Shown here piece after piece: positions 40,451 through 48,540 of a DNA stretch of 64,000 bases. This DNA is from DAOUJI01 sp965237875 (GTDB taxonomy: Bacteria; Chloroflexota; Dehalococcoidia; Lucifugimonadales; JAGWBF01). The notes beneath the pieces were generated by a model. It worked only from the letters and a program-made list of their open reading frames with translations. It searched no databases and was not told the DNA's origin. The position numbers were made by a program, and so were the translations under genes. Location of the stretch: the NCBI GenBank assembly GCA_965237875.1, contig CBDEGP010000002.1:1488001-1552000 (forward strand), written 5' to 3'. The number at the start of each line of letters is the position of its first letter. Position 1 is the first letter of the stretch.

Positions 40451-41881
40451 TCATTCGGTCAGGGATAGGAACTCCCTCATATCCACCACCTGCACAGTGT
40501 TGGTGGTGCCTGAGACTCCAGAGAGGAACCCGTGGACAATGGTGACCAGATCGGTGTCCGACACCATTCCGGAACTCAACGCTTCCTTGAGGAGCGCCGC
40601 CACCAGCTTCGCCAAGTCCCGCTCGGGCGGCACTACGCCCTTGGGGACAAGTCCCCAGCCAAGAGCCACCCTACGGAGCACGGCCTCGTCATGGGAGAAG
40701 ACGGTTACGTCAAACTCCGGGCGGCGCCTGGAGAGCGCGAAAGCCGCAGTCCCAGTGCTGGTGATCACCACGGGCTTAGCTTTGAGAGCCCTCACCAACC
40801 CCACCGCAGCGGCCGCCACGCCTTGAGTCCGCCCCTGGGTCCTAGTTGAGTCGTTCAGACCCTTATAATATGGGTACACGCTCTCCGCCTCGACTATGGT
40901 GGCGTCGGCGACCTGCACGGCCTCCACCGGAAACTGCCCCACGGCGGTCTCATCAGACAGGAGGATGGCGTCGCATCCATCCAACACTGCATTCGTTATG
41001 TCGGATATCTCCGCCCGGGTTGGGGTGGGGGAGATAACCATTGAACGCAACATCTGAGTGGCTATCACCGACACCTTGGTCGCCTCGTTGGCTTTGGCCA
41101 CCACCTCTTTCTGCACTATGGGCACCCGCTGCATCGGTATTTCGACTCCCAGGTCACCCCGGGCGACCATCACTCCATTGACCTCGTCAAGTATGGCATC
41201 GATGTTTTCAACGCCCTCCGCCCGCTCCAGCTTGGCCATCACGGAAGCCTCGGAGCCAATGCCGGCCAGGAATTCCTTGGCGTACAATATGTCGTCCACG
41301 GACCTGACGAATGAGACCGCCACCCAGTCCACCCCGTGCTCAACCCCGAACCGGAGGGCCTTTTTGTCCTCATCGGTGAGGACCGGCTCGTCTATGGTGA
41401 CCCCAGGCAAGTTCACTCCCTTGTATGAGGAGAGCATGCCGCTTGAGTTCAGGACGCGGGTCCTAACCCCTTCCTCCCCCACAGTCAAGACTTCCAGGCA
41501 CACCACTCCGTCGGAGATGAACACTCTGCTTCCGGGTTCAAGACGGGCCAGGATTTCAGGTTCGGGAAAGGGCAGCATCCCGGCATCTGATGAGCTTTCC
41601 CGCGGGACCAGGCTGACCTCATCTCCGGGGTTAAGCTGGACTGATCCTTCCATCCTCCCCAGCCTGAGCTTGATGCCTCCGAGGTCCTGCAGCACGGCCA
41701 CGGGTTTCCCGTGTTTCTCGGAAAACCCGCGGACAGCATCTATCACACGGGCGTGCTCTTCAAAGGTGCCGTGGGAGAAGTTCAACCGGATGCAGTCGAC
41801 GCCCGCTTCTAAGAGCCGTTCCAACACGTCGGTCTCGTGGGTGGACGGGCCTGCCGTGGCTATTATCTTGGTCTTACGCAT
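40451..41881 (-). CDS. pyk: pyruvate kinase
   Basis: A 476-residue glycolytic enzyme, phosphoenolpyruvate plus ADP to pyruvate plus ATP. The start MRKTKIIATAGPS, the substrate-site blocks RLNFSHG, KLERAEGVENIDAI and GVMVARGDLGVEI are all present, and the C-terminal domain is complete. The ATG at 41881 is the family start; the frame from 41974 includes 31 shadow residues that overlap the peroxiredoxin gene. It follows the Sec-type peroxiredoxin by 64 bases on the same strand. Confidence 0.95.
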   Translation of the reverse strand: MRKTKIIATAGPSTHETDVLERLLEAGVDCIRLNFSHGTFEEHARVIDAVRGFSEKHGKPVAVLQDLGGIKLRLGRMEGSVQLNPGDEVSLVPRESSSDAGMLPFPEPEILARLEPGSRVFISDGVVCLEVLTVGEEGVRTRVLNSSGMLSSYKGVNLPGVTIDEPVLTDEDKKALRFGVEHGVDWVAVSFVRSVDDILYAKEFLAGIGSEASVMAKLERAEGVENIDAILDEVNGVMVARGDLGVEIPMQRVPIVQKEVVAKANEATKVSVIATQMLRSMVISPTPTRAEISDITNAVLDGCDAILLSDETAVGQFPVEAVQVADATIVEAESVYPYYKGLNDSTRTQGRTQGVAAAAVGLVRALKAKPVVITSTGTAAFALSRRRPEFDVTVFSHDEAVLRRVALGWGLVPKGVVPPERDLAKLVAALLKEALSSGMVSDTDLVTIVHGFLSGVSGTTNTVQVVDMREFLSLTE

Positions 41882-41945
41882 TCGATGAGGCCGATCGCCA
41901 TCCCTAAACTGTCTAATAAGAACATGCCGATTTAGCGGATGGAAA

Positions 41946-42464
41946 TCAAGGCTTTTCAGGCCCGTTATTTGCATGACCGCTCAAACTCCGGCACACGTCA
42001 AGCAGTGTATCCACGTCCGGGATGTCCCATTGCTGCCGCCCAACGTCGGCATACGCCACATATCCCCGGACGTCTATGATGAAGGTGGCCGGCCTCTGTC
42101 CCAAGGACATGGCCTTGGACGGGACACCATAGGCCGCGTACATGCCCCGGTCGGGATCAACAAGGCAGGTGAACATGACCTGTCGCCTAAAAAAGAAGTC
42201 CCCGGCCCGCTCAGGAAAGTCCCGCGACACCGCTATGATTTCCGCGCCTAAGGCTTTGAACTCCTCATTCCTCTCCGACAACCGGCGGAGCTGCCTTCGG
42301 CAGAAGGGTCAGCGGAACCCACGGAGGAACACGAGGACCAACGCGCTGTGGGAAGCGGCGATTTCCCTGACGCTGACCAGCCCTCCTTCCGTGGAGCGCA
42401 GTTCATACTCCGGCGCTTGATCACCCGCCTGAAGGGGTGCAATCAAGCGGAATTGTTCTCCCAT
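41946..42464 (-). CDS. peroxiredoxin-like AhpC/TSA_2 protein with in-frame TGA (probable selenocysteine)
   Basis: A 172-residue peroxiredoxin that a standard gene finder would split. The frame from ATG at 42464 (GGAG 7 bases upstream) runs without stop except one TGA at 42311-42309 to the stop at 41946. Residues flow smoothly through it: VLVFLRGFR-(U52)-PFCRRQLRRL. In AhpC/TSA_2 proteins this position is the peroxidatic Cys of RGFWCPFCR, so TGA replaces Cys in a U-x-x-C55 motif, the typical place for selenocysteine. Two hairpins follow the TGA at once (42303-42291 and 42290-42273) and could act as the SECIS. The remainder has the fold to the end. A TGC/TGT-to-TGA mutation is the alternative. 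Confidence 0.7.
42273..42303 (-). promoter_or_regulatory. candidate bacterial SECIS hairpins after the TGA codon
   Basis: Read on the minus strand, CTGCC-GAA-GGCAG begins five bases after the TGA (42303-42291) and CTCCG-N8-CGGAG follows directly (42290-42273). For the second, the apical loop CCGGTTGT starts 23 bases after the TGA, inside the about 16-37 base range reported for bacterial SECIS, and contains GG. Only one of several foldings would be the real element. I could not compute free energies. Confidence 0.4.
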
Positions 42465-42665
42465 CGCCGGCTCCTTGGTTGCTATTCAGTCCAGGTTTCT
42501 AGCGCATGGCGTCCATCCAGGCGCCGCCGCCCGTGGCCCGCCCCAACTATATGATAAACTATTGCATGCTCTCCCAACCAGCGCGCCAGACCCCGTTCCA
42601 AACGCTTTGGCCGCCGGAGTCCAATCTATTCATCCGGTCCCGGTCGGAACATTGGAGGTGGCGTC

Positions 42666-44342
42666 ATGCCCCGTATGAACGTCGGTGAGGCAATCATAGA
42701 GACCCTCCGCCAGGAAAAAGTGGGCCACATATTCGGCATCGTCGGCGCCGCATTCCTGGACGTGCTGGACGCCATGTACGACAAGACGGACATACAATTC
42801 GTGGGTGTGCGCCACGAGCAGGGAGCGGCCCTGATGGCCGACGGCTACGCCCGTGCGACGGGCAACGCCGGAGTGTGCATCGCCACCAACGGGCCCGGGA
42901 TCCTCAACCTCACCTTTGGAGTTGCGGCGGCGTACGTGGGCCACTCCCCGGTGGTGGTCCTGGCCCCGGCCCCCGACCGGGAGCATCAGAACCGCGAAGC
43001 CATACAGGAGTTCGACCAGGTCTCGCTGTTCCGTCCCATCACCAAGGCCTCTTTCCAAGTCAACAAATCGGAACGCATACCTGAAATGATCCGTCACGCC
43101 TTCCGCGTGGCGACCTCCGGTAAAATGGGTCCCGTCCTTGTGGACCTGCCCAGGGACCTGATGGTCCAGACGGAAATCGACGTTGACCTCTCAGCGCCCC
43201 ACACCTACCGCACGGGGCAGACCCGCATCCAGGGCGACAGAAGCCTGGTGGAGGAGGCCGCCCGTCTGCTTATATCGGCTGAGAGGCCCATCATCATGCC
43301 CGGAGGCGGCGTGCAGTGGAGCCTGGCGTCTCAGGAGGTTACGGACCTGGCCGACGTTCTTGGCGCAGGGCTGATTACGTCATACGGCCGGTGCGACGCC
43401 GTGCCAAACACCCATCCGGCTTTCCTGGGTCACCTGGGACGGCTTCCATCTCCTGAAGCCGTGGAGGCCATACGAAACGCCGACCTTCTCCTGGCCGTGG
43501 GGACCCGCTTGGGACACAGCACGTCCTACTATGACAACAGGTTCATCCAGAAAGACACCAAGATAGTACAGATAGAGATAGACCCCAAGGAGATCGGCCG
43601 CAACTATCCGGTGGCCGTCGGCATCGAAGGGGACGCCAAAGCCGTCTCGTCCCAGCTCCTGGACCTGGTGCGAGCGGCTGAGAAGCCCCAGAACGATCAG
43701 TGGGCCCGACAGATGAGAGACCTGTCCGACAAGCGCCGCCAGAGGCTTGACGACCACGGCAAGCTGGATGGAACGCCCATGCACCCTGACCGCATCTACT
43801 ACGAACTCCGCAAGGTCATGCCAGAGGACGCCATCATCGTTCTCGACTCGGGCCTCAACTCCAACTACGGGTTGGACGGTCTGGTCTACCGCCGACCGCG
43901 CACCCTGATAAACAACCTGGACCTGGCGGGGTTGGGGTTCAGCTTCCCCGAAGCCATCGGCGCAAAGTTCGCCAGACCGGACAGCACGGTGGTGAGCATA
44001 AACGGCGACGGCGGCTTCCTCTTCAATGGGCAGGAACTGGAAACCCTGGTGCGCTACAACCTCAACGTCGTCACCATCGTGATGAACAATGGAATCTGGG
44101 GATCGGAGAAGGCCTTCCAACACCACGCCTTCGGACGTTACGTCGGCGCCGACATAGGAAACCCGCGTTTCGACAAGTATGCGGAGGCGTTCGGCGCAAG
44201 GGGCTACTACGTGGAAAGCCCCGAAGACATAGGGGACGTCTTCAAAGAAGCGGCCGGCGGCGAAGGTCCAAGCATCATTGAAATCCCAATGGACCCCAAC
44301 GTGCTTCCCGTCCCCGCACGTCTCGCCGACGCCAAGAAGTGA
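42666..44342 (+). CDS. thiamine diphosphate enzyme, acetolactate synthase/sulfoacetaldehyde acetyltransferase-like
   Basis: A 558-residue ThDP enzyme with the three usual domains. The PYR domain has GIVGAAFLDVLDAM and VRHEQGAALMADGYAR (catalytic Glu), the PP domain has the ThDP motif GDGGFLFNGQELETLVRYNLN. The blocks ATNGPGILN and AAAYVGHSPVVV resemble sulfoacetaldehyde acetyltransferase and acetolactate synthase-type proteins alike. No regulatory small subunit (ilvN) is beside it, so biosynthetic ALS is less likely; the substrate is open. An AKR starts 8 bases after it. Start ATG at 42666 with GGAGG (TTGGAGGTGGCGTC). Confidence 0.85.
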   Translation: MPRMNVGEAIIETLRQEKVGHIFGIVGAAFLDVLDAMYDKTDIQFVGVRHEQGAALMADGYARATGNAGVCIATNGPGILNLTFGVAAAYVGHSPVVVLAPAPDREHQNREAIQEFDQVSLFRPITKASFQVNKSERIPEMIRHAFRVATSGKMGPVLVDLPRDLMVQTEIDVDLSAPHTYRTGQTRIQGDRSLVEEAARLLISAERPIIMPGGGVQWSLASQEVTDLADVLGAGLITSYGRCDAVPNTHPAFLGHLGRLPSPEAVEAIRNADLLLAVGTRLGHSTSYYDNRFIQKDTKIVQIEIDPKEIGRNYPVAVGIEGDAKAVSSQLLDLVRAAEKPQNDQWARQMRDLSDKRRQRLDDHGKLDGTPMHPDRIYYELRKVMPEDAIIVLDSGLNSNYGLDGLVYRRPRTLINNLDLAGLGFSFPEAIGAKFARPDSTVVSINGDGGFLFNGQELETLVRYNLNVVTIVMNNGIWGSEKAFQHHAFGRYVGADIGNPRFDKYAEAFGARGYYVESPEDIGDVFKEAAGGEGPSIIEIPMDPNVLPVPARLADAKK

Positions 44343-44349
44343 GCAGCTT

Positions 44350-45393
44350 ATGACCATGGACCTGGGACCAAAAAGCCGCGCCTGGTTGGGACAGGACGTC
44401 GCCGGAACGGCCCCAATGCAGATATGCCGCATACTCAACGGCATGTGGCAGGTGTCCGGCGCCCACGGGCCAATCGACCCGGAACGGGCCGTGGAACGTA
44501 TGCTGGAGCATCACCGGCGCGGGTTCACCACATGGGACCTCGCGGACCATTACGGCCCCGCCGAGGACTTCATCGGCGTCTTCAGGACCAAGCTCGCCGC
44601 CGGCTCCGGCAGTGACGCCCTGGAAAACGTCCAGGCCTTCACCAAGTGGGTCCCGGGACCGGCGCCCATGCCCCGCTCCTGGGTGGAGCAGAACATCGAC
44701 CGCTCTCTGAAGCGGATGGGAGTTGACCGCCTCGACATGCTCCAGTTTCACTGGTGGGACTACGCCGACGACGCATACCTCGACGCCATGGGCCACATGG
44801 CAGACCTCCGGGCCGAGGGGAAAATACGCTGCCTCGCCCTCACGAACTTCGACACCGAACACACCCGGATCATTCACGAACGCACCCCCATAGTTTCAAA
44901 CCAAGTCCAGTACTCGTTGGTGGACCTGAGGCCCGAAAAGGAGATGGTCCCCTACTGCCAGTCACAGGGCGTCGGCCTGCTGGCCTACGGCGTCCTCTGC
45001 GGCGGCCTGGTCTCGGAAAAGTGGCTGGGACAGCCCGAGCCGTCAAGGGCCGACCTTAACACCGCCAGCCTGGGCAAGTACAAACGGATGATCGACCTAT
45101 GGGGCGGTTGGGACCTGTTCCAGGAGCTGCTGCGCGCCCTGAAAACCGTTGCCGGCAAACACGGCGTCAGCATAGCAAACGCGGCGGTCGGCGCCATCCT
45201 GGACAGACCCGCCGTGGCCGGGGTCATCATCGGAGTCCGACTGGGGCTGTCAGACAATCTGCAAGACAATATGCGAGCTCTCGACCTGGAGTTGGATGAG
45301 GAAGACCGGGGCCTTATAGAGTCCGTGACCGGCAAGTCCAGGGACCTGTTCAGCTTGATAGGCGACTGCGGGGACGAATACCGCCGCCGTTAG
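44350..45393 (+). CDS. aldo/keto reductase
   Basis: A 347-residue AKR. TTWDLADHYGPAEDFIG carries the catalytic Asp and Tyr, AFTKWVPGPAP the Lys and LDMLQFHWWDY the His. The ATG at 44350 lies 8 bases after the ThDP enzyme stop, so they are likely translated together; the enzyme could reduce the aldehyde or ketone that the ThDP enzyme makes or uses. The C-terminal IIGVRLGLSDNLQDNMRAL block binds the NADPH 2'-phosphate. Longer than the other AKR at 31939 by about 75 residues. Confidence 0.9.
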   Translation: MTMDLGPKSRAWLGQDVAGTAPMQICRILNGMWQVSGAHGPIDPERAVERMLEHHRRGFTTWDLADHYGPAEDFIGVFRTKLAAGSGSDALENVQAFTKWVPGPAPMPRSWVEQNIDRSLKRMGVDRLDMLQFHWWDYADDAYLDAMGHMADLRAEGKIRCLALTNFDTEHTRIIHERTPIVSNQVQYSLVDLRPEKEMVPYCQSQGVGLLAYGVLCGGLVSEKWLGQPEPSRADLNTASLGKYKRMIDLWGGWDLFQELLRALKTVAGKHGVSIANAAVGAILDRPAVAGVIIGVRLGLSDNLQDNMRALDLELDEEDRGLIESVTGKSRDLFSLIGDCGDEYRRR

Positions 45394-45435
45394 ATGCTAT
45401 CCGGCCCGGCAAAAACATCTCACGAGGAATAAGTC

Positions 45436-45930
45436 ATGCCCGACGACCATGTTCTAGAGGTCCCGGAGTGGGCCCGCGGAGACCCGTTGATGGAGTGGTA
45501 CGCCGCTGAGGTCTGGGGTAAGCGGGTGGCCGACGACGACTCCCTGTTCGAAATTATGAGCCTCCAGGTCTTCCAGGCCGGTCTGAGCTGGCGCATGATT
45601 CTGGCCCGACGGGACGCCTTCCGCGCCGTCTTCCACGGCTGGCGCATTCCCATGGTCGCCTCGATGTCGCCTGACGACGTGGACCGGGCGCTTCTCGACT
45701 CGTCCATCATCCGCAACCGGAAGAAGGTGGAGGCCTGCGTCTCCAACGCCCAGACCATCCAGGGCATCCAAAGGGAGCACGGCTCCTTCTGCCGCTGGTA
45801 CTACGACGTGCTGGAGGGAGACCAGTTAGCGCCCCTCCAGAAGGAGCTCAGGAAGACCTTCCGGTTCATAGGCCCCGAAATAGCCAGGATGTGGCTTTTC
45901 GCTTCAGGGCGAGTTGCCCCCGACCACTAG
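45436..45930 (+). CDS. tag: DNA-3-methyladenine glycosylase I (Tag)-like
   Basis: A 164-residue protein in which DDSLFEIMSLQVFQAGLSWRMILARRDAFRAVF is the Tag core block (the LFE...FQAGLSW..IL.KR.AFR pattern), followed by IIRNRKKVEACVSNA. Tag removes 3-methyladenine from DNA. The zinc-snap Cys residues (near the N- and C-termini) of E. coli Tag are not seen here: the N-terminal Cys is absent and the C-terminus is short. Start ATG at 45436 after GAGGAA. It lies between an AKR and a Rieske gene with no repair neighbours except xth 400 bases on. Confidence 0.82.
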   Translation: MPDDHVLEVPEWARGDPLMEWYAAEVWGKRVADDDSLFEIMSLQVFQAGLSWRMILARRDAFRAVFHGWRIPMVASMSPDDVDRALLDSSIIRNRKKVEACVSNAQTIQGIQREHGSFCRWYYDVLEGDQLAPLQKELRKTFRFIGPEIARMWLFASGRVAPDH

Positions 45931-45969
45931 AACGGACCGGCCAACCGGCCGCCAAAAGGAGACCCTCCT

Positions 45970-46299
45970 TTGACCCAACCCTCTGAACGATACGTCACGG
46001 TGGCCCAGCTGTCCGAAATTCCGCCCGGCCAAACCTTGAAGGTGAAGCCCACACGCCGGGACGAAATCGTCCTCTGCAACGTGGACGGAGAGATTTACGC
46101 CGTGGTGGACGCGTGCAGCCACGACGGAGGAATGTTGGGGTTCGGCTCCCTGGAGGGCGAATTCCTGGCCTGCCCCCGCCACGGGGCGCTGTTCGACGTG
46201 ACCACCGGGGCCGCTGTGACTCCCCCCGCCACCCTCCCCATCCGCACCTACCCGGTCAGAGTCGAAAACGGCGAAGTCCAGGTGGCGATTAGGGACTGA
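45970..46299 (+). CDS. Rieske [2Fe-2S] ferredoxin, second copy
   Basis: A 109-residue soluble Rieske protein with DACSHDGGMLGFGS and LACPRHGALFDV (ligands C, H, C, H). Compared with the copy at 19225 it has CSHDGGxL and CPRHG, so it is a different branch. Start TTG at 45970 with GGAGACC upstream. No oxygenase is adjacent, so the partner is unknown. Confidence 0.92.
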   Translation: MTQPSERYVTVAQLSEIPPGQTLKVKPTRRDEIVLCNVDGEIYAVVDACSHDGGMLGFGSLEGEFLACPRHGALFDVTTGAAVTPPATLPIRTYPVRVENGEVQVAIRD

Positions 46300-46328
46300 A
46301 TCCAGCGAGCGAGAGCGCAGGATGCGGG

Positions 46329-47105
46329 TCAGACGCTGATCTCCACTCCCACGGGGCAGTGATCCGAGCCCATGACCTCCGGGAGAATGAAGGCCGATTC
46401 AATGTTGGCCTTGAACTCCTTGTTGACGAAGAAGTAGTCGATCCTCCAACCCACATTTCTGTCGCGGGCCCTGGTGAAGGAGTCCCAGTAGGTGTAGTTT
46501 CCGGGTTCCGCGTTGAACATGCGGAAGGTGTCCACGTAACCGTGGGCTGTCAGCTTATCCATCCAAGCCCGCTCCAAGGGCAGAAAGCCGGAGGTGTTCT
46601 GGTTCTGCTTGGGCCGAGCGAGGTCTATCTCGGTGTGGGCCGTATTCACGTCGCCGCATATGACGATGTTCCGGCCATCGGCCTTCAACCCGTCGGCATA
46701 GTCAAGGAAGGCGTCGTAGAAGTCCATCTTGTAGTCCAGCCGTTCCTTGGAAGACTGCCCGTTGGGGAAGTATATGCCGAACAGCACGAAGCTATCGTAG
46801 TCGGCGATGATTATCCGCCCCTCGTTGTCGAACCTGGGAACGCCGAACCCTGTCCGCACGTCCTTGGGCTCCGTCTTGGTGTACAGTCCCACTCCTGAGT
46901 AGCCTTTGCGTTCTTCGTGGGAAGAGAAATAGACGTGGTAGCCCTCGGCGTTGCGGAGCCGCTCGGAAAGCTGCTCCTCCCTGGACTTGGTCTCCTGAAG
47001 GCAAAGTATGTCGGGGGACTCGTCGGACAACCAGTCCAGAAATCCCTTCTTCTCCACTGCCCGCAGGCCGTTCACATTCCAAGAAAGAGCTTTAATCACG
47101 CCCAT
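46329..47105 (-). CDS. xth: exodeoxyribonuclease III
   Basis: A 258-residue AP endonuclease/3'-5' exonuclease of the EEP fold. SWNVNGLRAVEKKGFLDWL, the Glu in DILCLQETKS, NIVICGDVNTAHTEIDLARPK and GSDHCPVGVEISV provide the metal- and DNA-binding residues (Glu, Asn, Asp, His). Length is normal (about 255-270). Transcribed convergently with the Rieske gene. ATG at 47105. No obvious operon partner. Confidence 0.95.
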   Translation of the reverse strand: MGVIKALSWNVNGLRAVEKKGFLDWLSDESPDILCLQETKSREEQLSERLRNAEGYHVYFSSHEERKGYSGVGLYTKTEPKDVRTGFGVPRFDNEGRIIIADYDSFVLFGIYFPNGQSSKERLDYKMDFYDAFLDYADGLKADGRNIVICGDVNTAHTEIDLARPKQNQNTSGFLPLERAWMDKLTAHGYVDTFRMFNAEPGNYTYWDSFTRARDRNVGWRIDYFFVNKEFKANIESAFILPEVMGSDHCPVGVEISV

Positions 47106-47237
47106 ACGCTAGTCCTGTGGCGCCTCATTTTCGAGATAATGCCCTAGAGCCATAATACGACATTATACATCCAGGGCGTCTAATGCAAATGTCAGATCAA
47201 TAGCATAAAGAAGCGGCTAGGTCTGTCCTTATCATTC

Positions 47238-47265
47238 TTGACGCTTTGTGCAATACAATGATAAT
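47238..47265 (+). promoter_or_regulatory. promoter of the hicB locus
   Basis: TTGACG at 47238-47243 and GATAAT at 47260-47265 are 16 bases apart, five of six and five of six of the consensus boxes. The chosen hicB start at 47300 follows about 35 bases on. The AT-rich stretch here stands out from the GC-rich surroundings. Confidence 0.45.
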
Positions 47266-47299
47266 TTATATCGCCTTTCTGTTGGACGGGGAGGACGGC

Positions 47300-47560
47300 A
47301 TGGGTCTCACCACGCGAATACGATTGAAACTTATTGCAGCGCCTGAAGGCGGGTGGACGGTCACGTGTCCGCTGTTGCCTGAGCTGGTTACTGAGGGCGA
47401 TACGGTCGAGGATGCGTTGTCAAATGTTCCAGATGCTCTGGCCGCGGTTATCGAACTATACGAGGACTTGGAACGCCCTCTGCCCTCGAATCTCAGTCCG
47501 GGGCCGTTGGCCTCAGACGACGAGGCTATGACTGTGGAGACCATAGTTGCAATGCCGTGA
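47300..47560 (+). CDS. hicB: HicB-family antitoxin
   Basis: An 86-residue protein with the HicB partial RNase H fold: LIAAPEGGWTVTCPLLPELVTEGDTVEDALSNVPDALAAVIELYED. I choose the ATG at 47300 with GGGGAGG upstream; an earlier start at 47246 gives a hydrophobic leader unlike the family. The C-terminal end lacks a clear ribbon-helix-helix domain, so it may be the short form. The cognate toxin hicA, usually overlapping by GTGA, is decayed here (next entry). An antitoxin without toxin may be a remnant or a repressor. Confidence 0.82.
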   Translation: MGLTTRIRLKLIAAPEGGWTVTCPLLPELVTEGDTVEDALSNVPDALAAVIELYEDLERPLPSNLSPGPLASDDEAMTVETIVAMP

Positions 47561-47646
47561 CCTACAGGGAGCTGTCCTGTCCGTTTCCGGCAAGTGATAC
47601 GTACAACGGACACCAGGCAGTCGACGAAGCATCGACATGCCGGTAA
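47557..47646 (+). pseudogene. decayed hicA toxin remnant
   Basis: A GTG overlaps the hicB stop in the classic GTGA arrangement and starts VTYRELS, which matches the common start of HicA (MTYRELS). After that the reading turns into sequence without HicA features and stops at 47646 after 29 codons. The dsRBD-like Gly-Ser-His block that carries the catalytic His is not found in any frame that I checked. The call rests on seven residues plus position, so it is tentative. Confidence 0.4.
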
Positions 47647-47688
47647 AGTCAATGGAGAAGAGCGACGGGGAGTGTCTGAGTGGTTTCG

Positions 47689-48099
47689 ATGGAAGAAGTA
47701 TCCGACAGGGTCAGTAGGCTCGAGGGAGCCTATGACCATCTTGCAACCAAGGCCGATATTGCCGAGTTGAGTGGGGACACCAAAGCCGCCATTGCTGAGT
47801 TGGGTGGGGACACCAAAGCCGCCATTGCTGAGTTGGGTGGGGACACCAAAGCCGCCATTGCTGAGTTGGGTGGGGAAACCAAAGCTGCCATTGCTGAGTT
47901 GGGTGGGGAAACCAAAGCTGCCATTGCTGAGTTGGGTGGGGACACCAAAGCCGCCATTCAGGAACTGCGCGGAGAGACCACGGCGGCGATCGCCGCTTTA
48001 GAGACTCGATTGATACGGTGGACCGTTACAACTATGGTGGCAGGAATGGCCGCCACAGCAACGATTGCCCTGGTCGTGGCCAGTCTGGCAGGCGGCTAG
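47689..48099 (+). CDS. coiled-coil membrane protein with 11-residue tandem repeats
   Basis: A 136-residue protein from the ATG at 47689 (GTG at 47680 adds three residues). It has a short helical head, then seven 11-residue units of the type GGDTKAAIAEL (residues about 28-104), then a C-terminal transmembrane helix (WTVTTMVAGMAATATIALVVASL). The layout resembles DUF1640/CCDC90-type or t-SNARE-like coiled-coil proteins with a tail anchor. The repeat part is nearly perfect at DNA level (33-bp units), so it probably expands and shrinks. Function unknown. Confidence 0.8.
   Translation: MEEVSDRVSRLEGAYDHLATKADIAELSGDTKAAIAELGGDTKAAIAELGGDTKAAIAELGGETKAAIAELGGETKAAIAELGGDTKAAIQELRGETTAAIAALETRLIRWTVTTMVAGMAATATIALVVASLAGG
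47770..48000 (+). repeat. 33-bp tandem repeat, seven units
   Basis: Seven in-frame units of 33 bp inside the coiled-coil gene. Units 2-6 are nearly identical; unit 1 begins SGD instead of GGD, and the last (RGETTAAIAAL) is the most diverged. Units 4 and 5 share GGETKAAIAEL with an AAAGCT codon change, so the array grew by unit duplication. The 11-residue period matches a right-handed hendecad coiled coil rather than the 7-residue heptad. Confidence 0.9.
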
Positions 48100-48127
48100 G
48101 CGCCGCCTCTATCGGACCAAACGCCTC

Positions 48128-48538
48128 TCACGCGGGCTTGAAAGCCAGGCCGGGCGTCTCCGGGTCCATGTCTTCCAGGTCCATCACCACGTCGACGCCT
48201 GTCTTGATGGAGCCGGGGTTGGAGGCGTCCACTCCCCTGATCAGGCCGCCGATGCGCGGTCCCTCTTCCAGAGTCACGATGCCCGTGCAGTAGGGATTGT
48301 CCCGCCCGTAACCCTTGCTGATCATGCGGTTCGGCGCCACCGAGATGCAGGTAAACGTGCTCAGCGTTCCCCTGCCTGAAAACTGCGCCCACTCAACATC
48401 CCGGGACTTGCACGTTCTGCAGATGCTCCTGGGCTCGACCGATAAGAGGCCGCAACTCTTGCAACGCACCCCCATGAGCTTTCCCTCGTCTCTCAGGTAT
48501 GCGTAGAAAGAATCGCCGGTGAAAGGACGCTCTGCCAT
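48128..48538 (-). CDS. DUF35 OB-fold/zinc-ribbon protein, thiolase partner
   Basis: A 136-residue protein with a rubredoxin-like zinc ribbon (MGVRCKSCGLLSVEPRSICRTCKS, four Cys) followed by an OB-fold with GTLSTFTCISVAP and NPYCTGIVTLEEG. Proteins of this type form complexes with SCPx-type thiolases and acyl-CoA enzymes and are thought to bind acyl-CoA. The gene starts two bases after the thiolase stop, so they form one operon. The start ATG is at 48538. Confidence 0.92.
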   Translation of the reverse strand: MAERPFTGDSFYAYLRDEGKLMGVRCKSCGLLSVEPRSICRTCKSRDVEWAQFSGRGTLSTFTCISVAPNRMISKGYGRDNPYCTGIVTLEEGPRIGGLIRGVDASNPGSIKTGVDVVMDLEDMDPETPGLAFKPA

Positions 48539-48540
48539 GC

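Noticed and set aside
41946..42281. Peroxiredoxin as a 111-residue gene starting at a TTG after the TGA
   Set aside because: It would lack the active-site Cys block; the frame clearly continues through the TGA to an ATG with a ribosome binding site at 42464.
43380..44444. A 354-residue minus-strand frame over the ThDP enzyme
   Set aside because: Val/Gly/His-rich without motif; shadow of the plus-strand gene.
47770..48000. CRISPR array
   Set aside because: The repeats are directly tandem, without spacers, and are in frame with a coding sequence.
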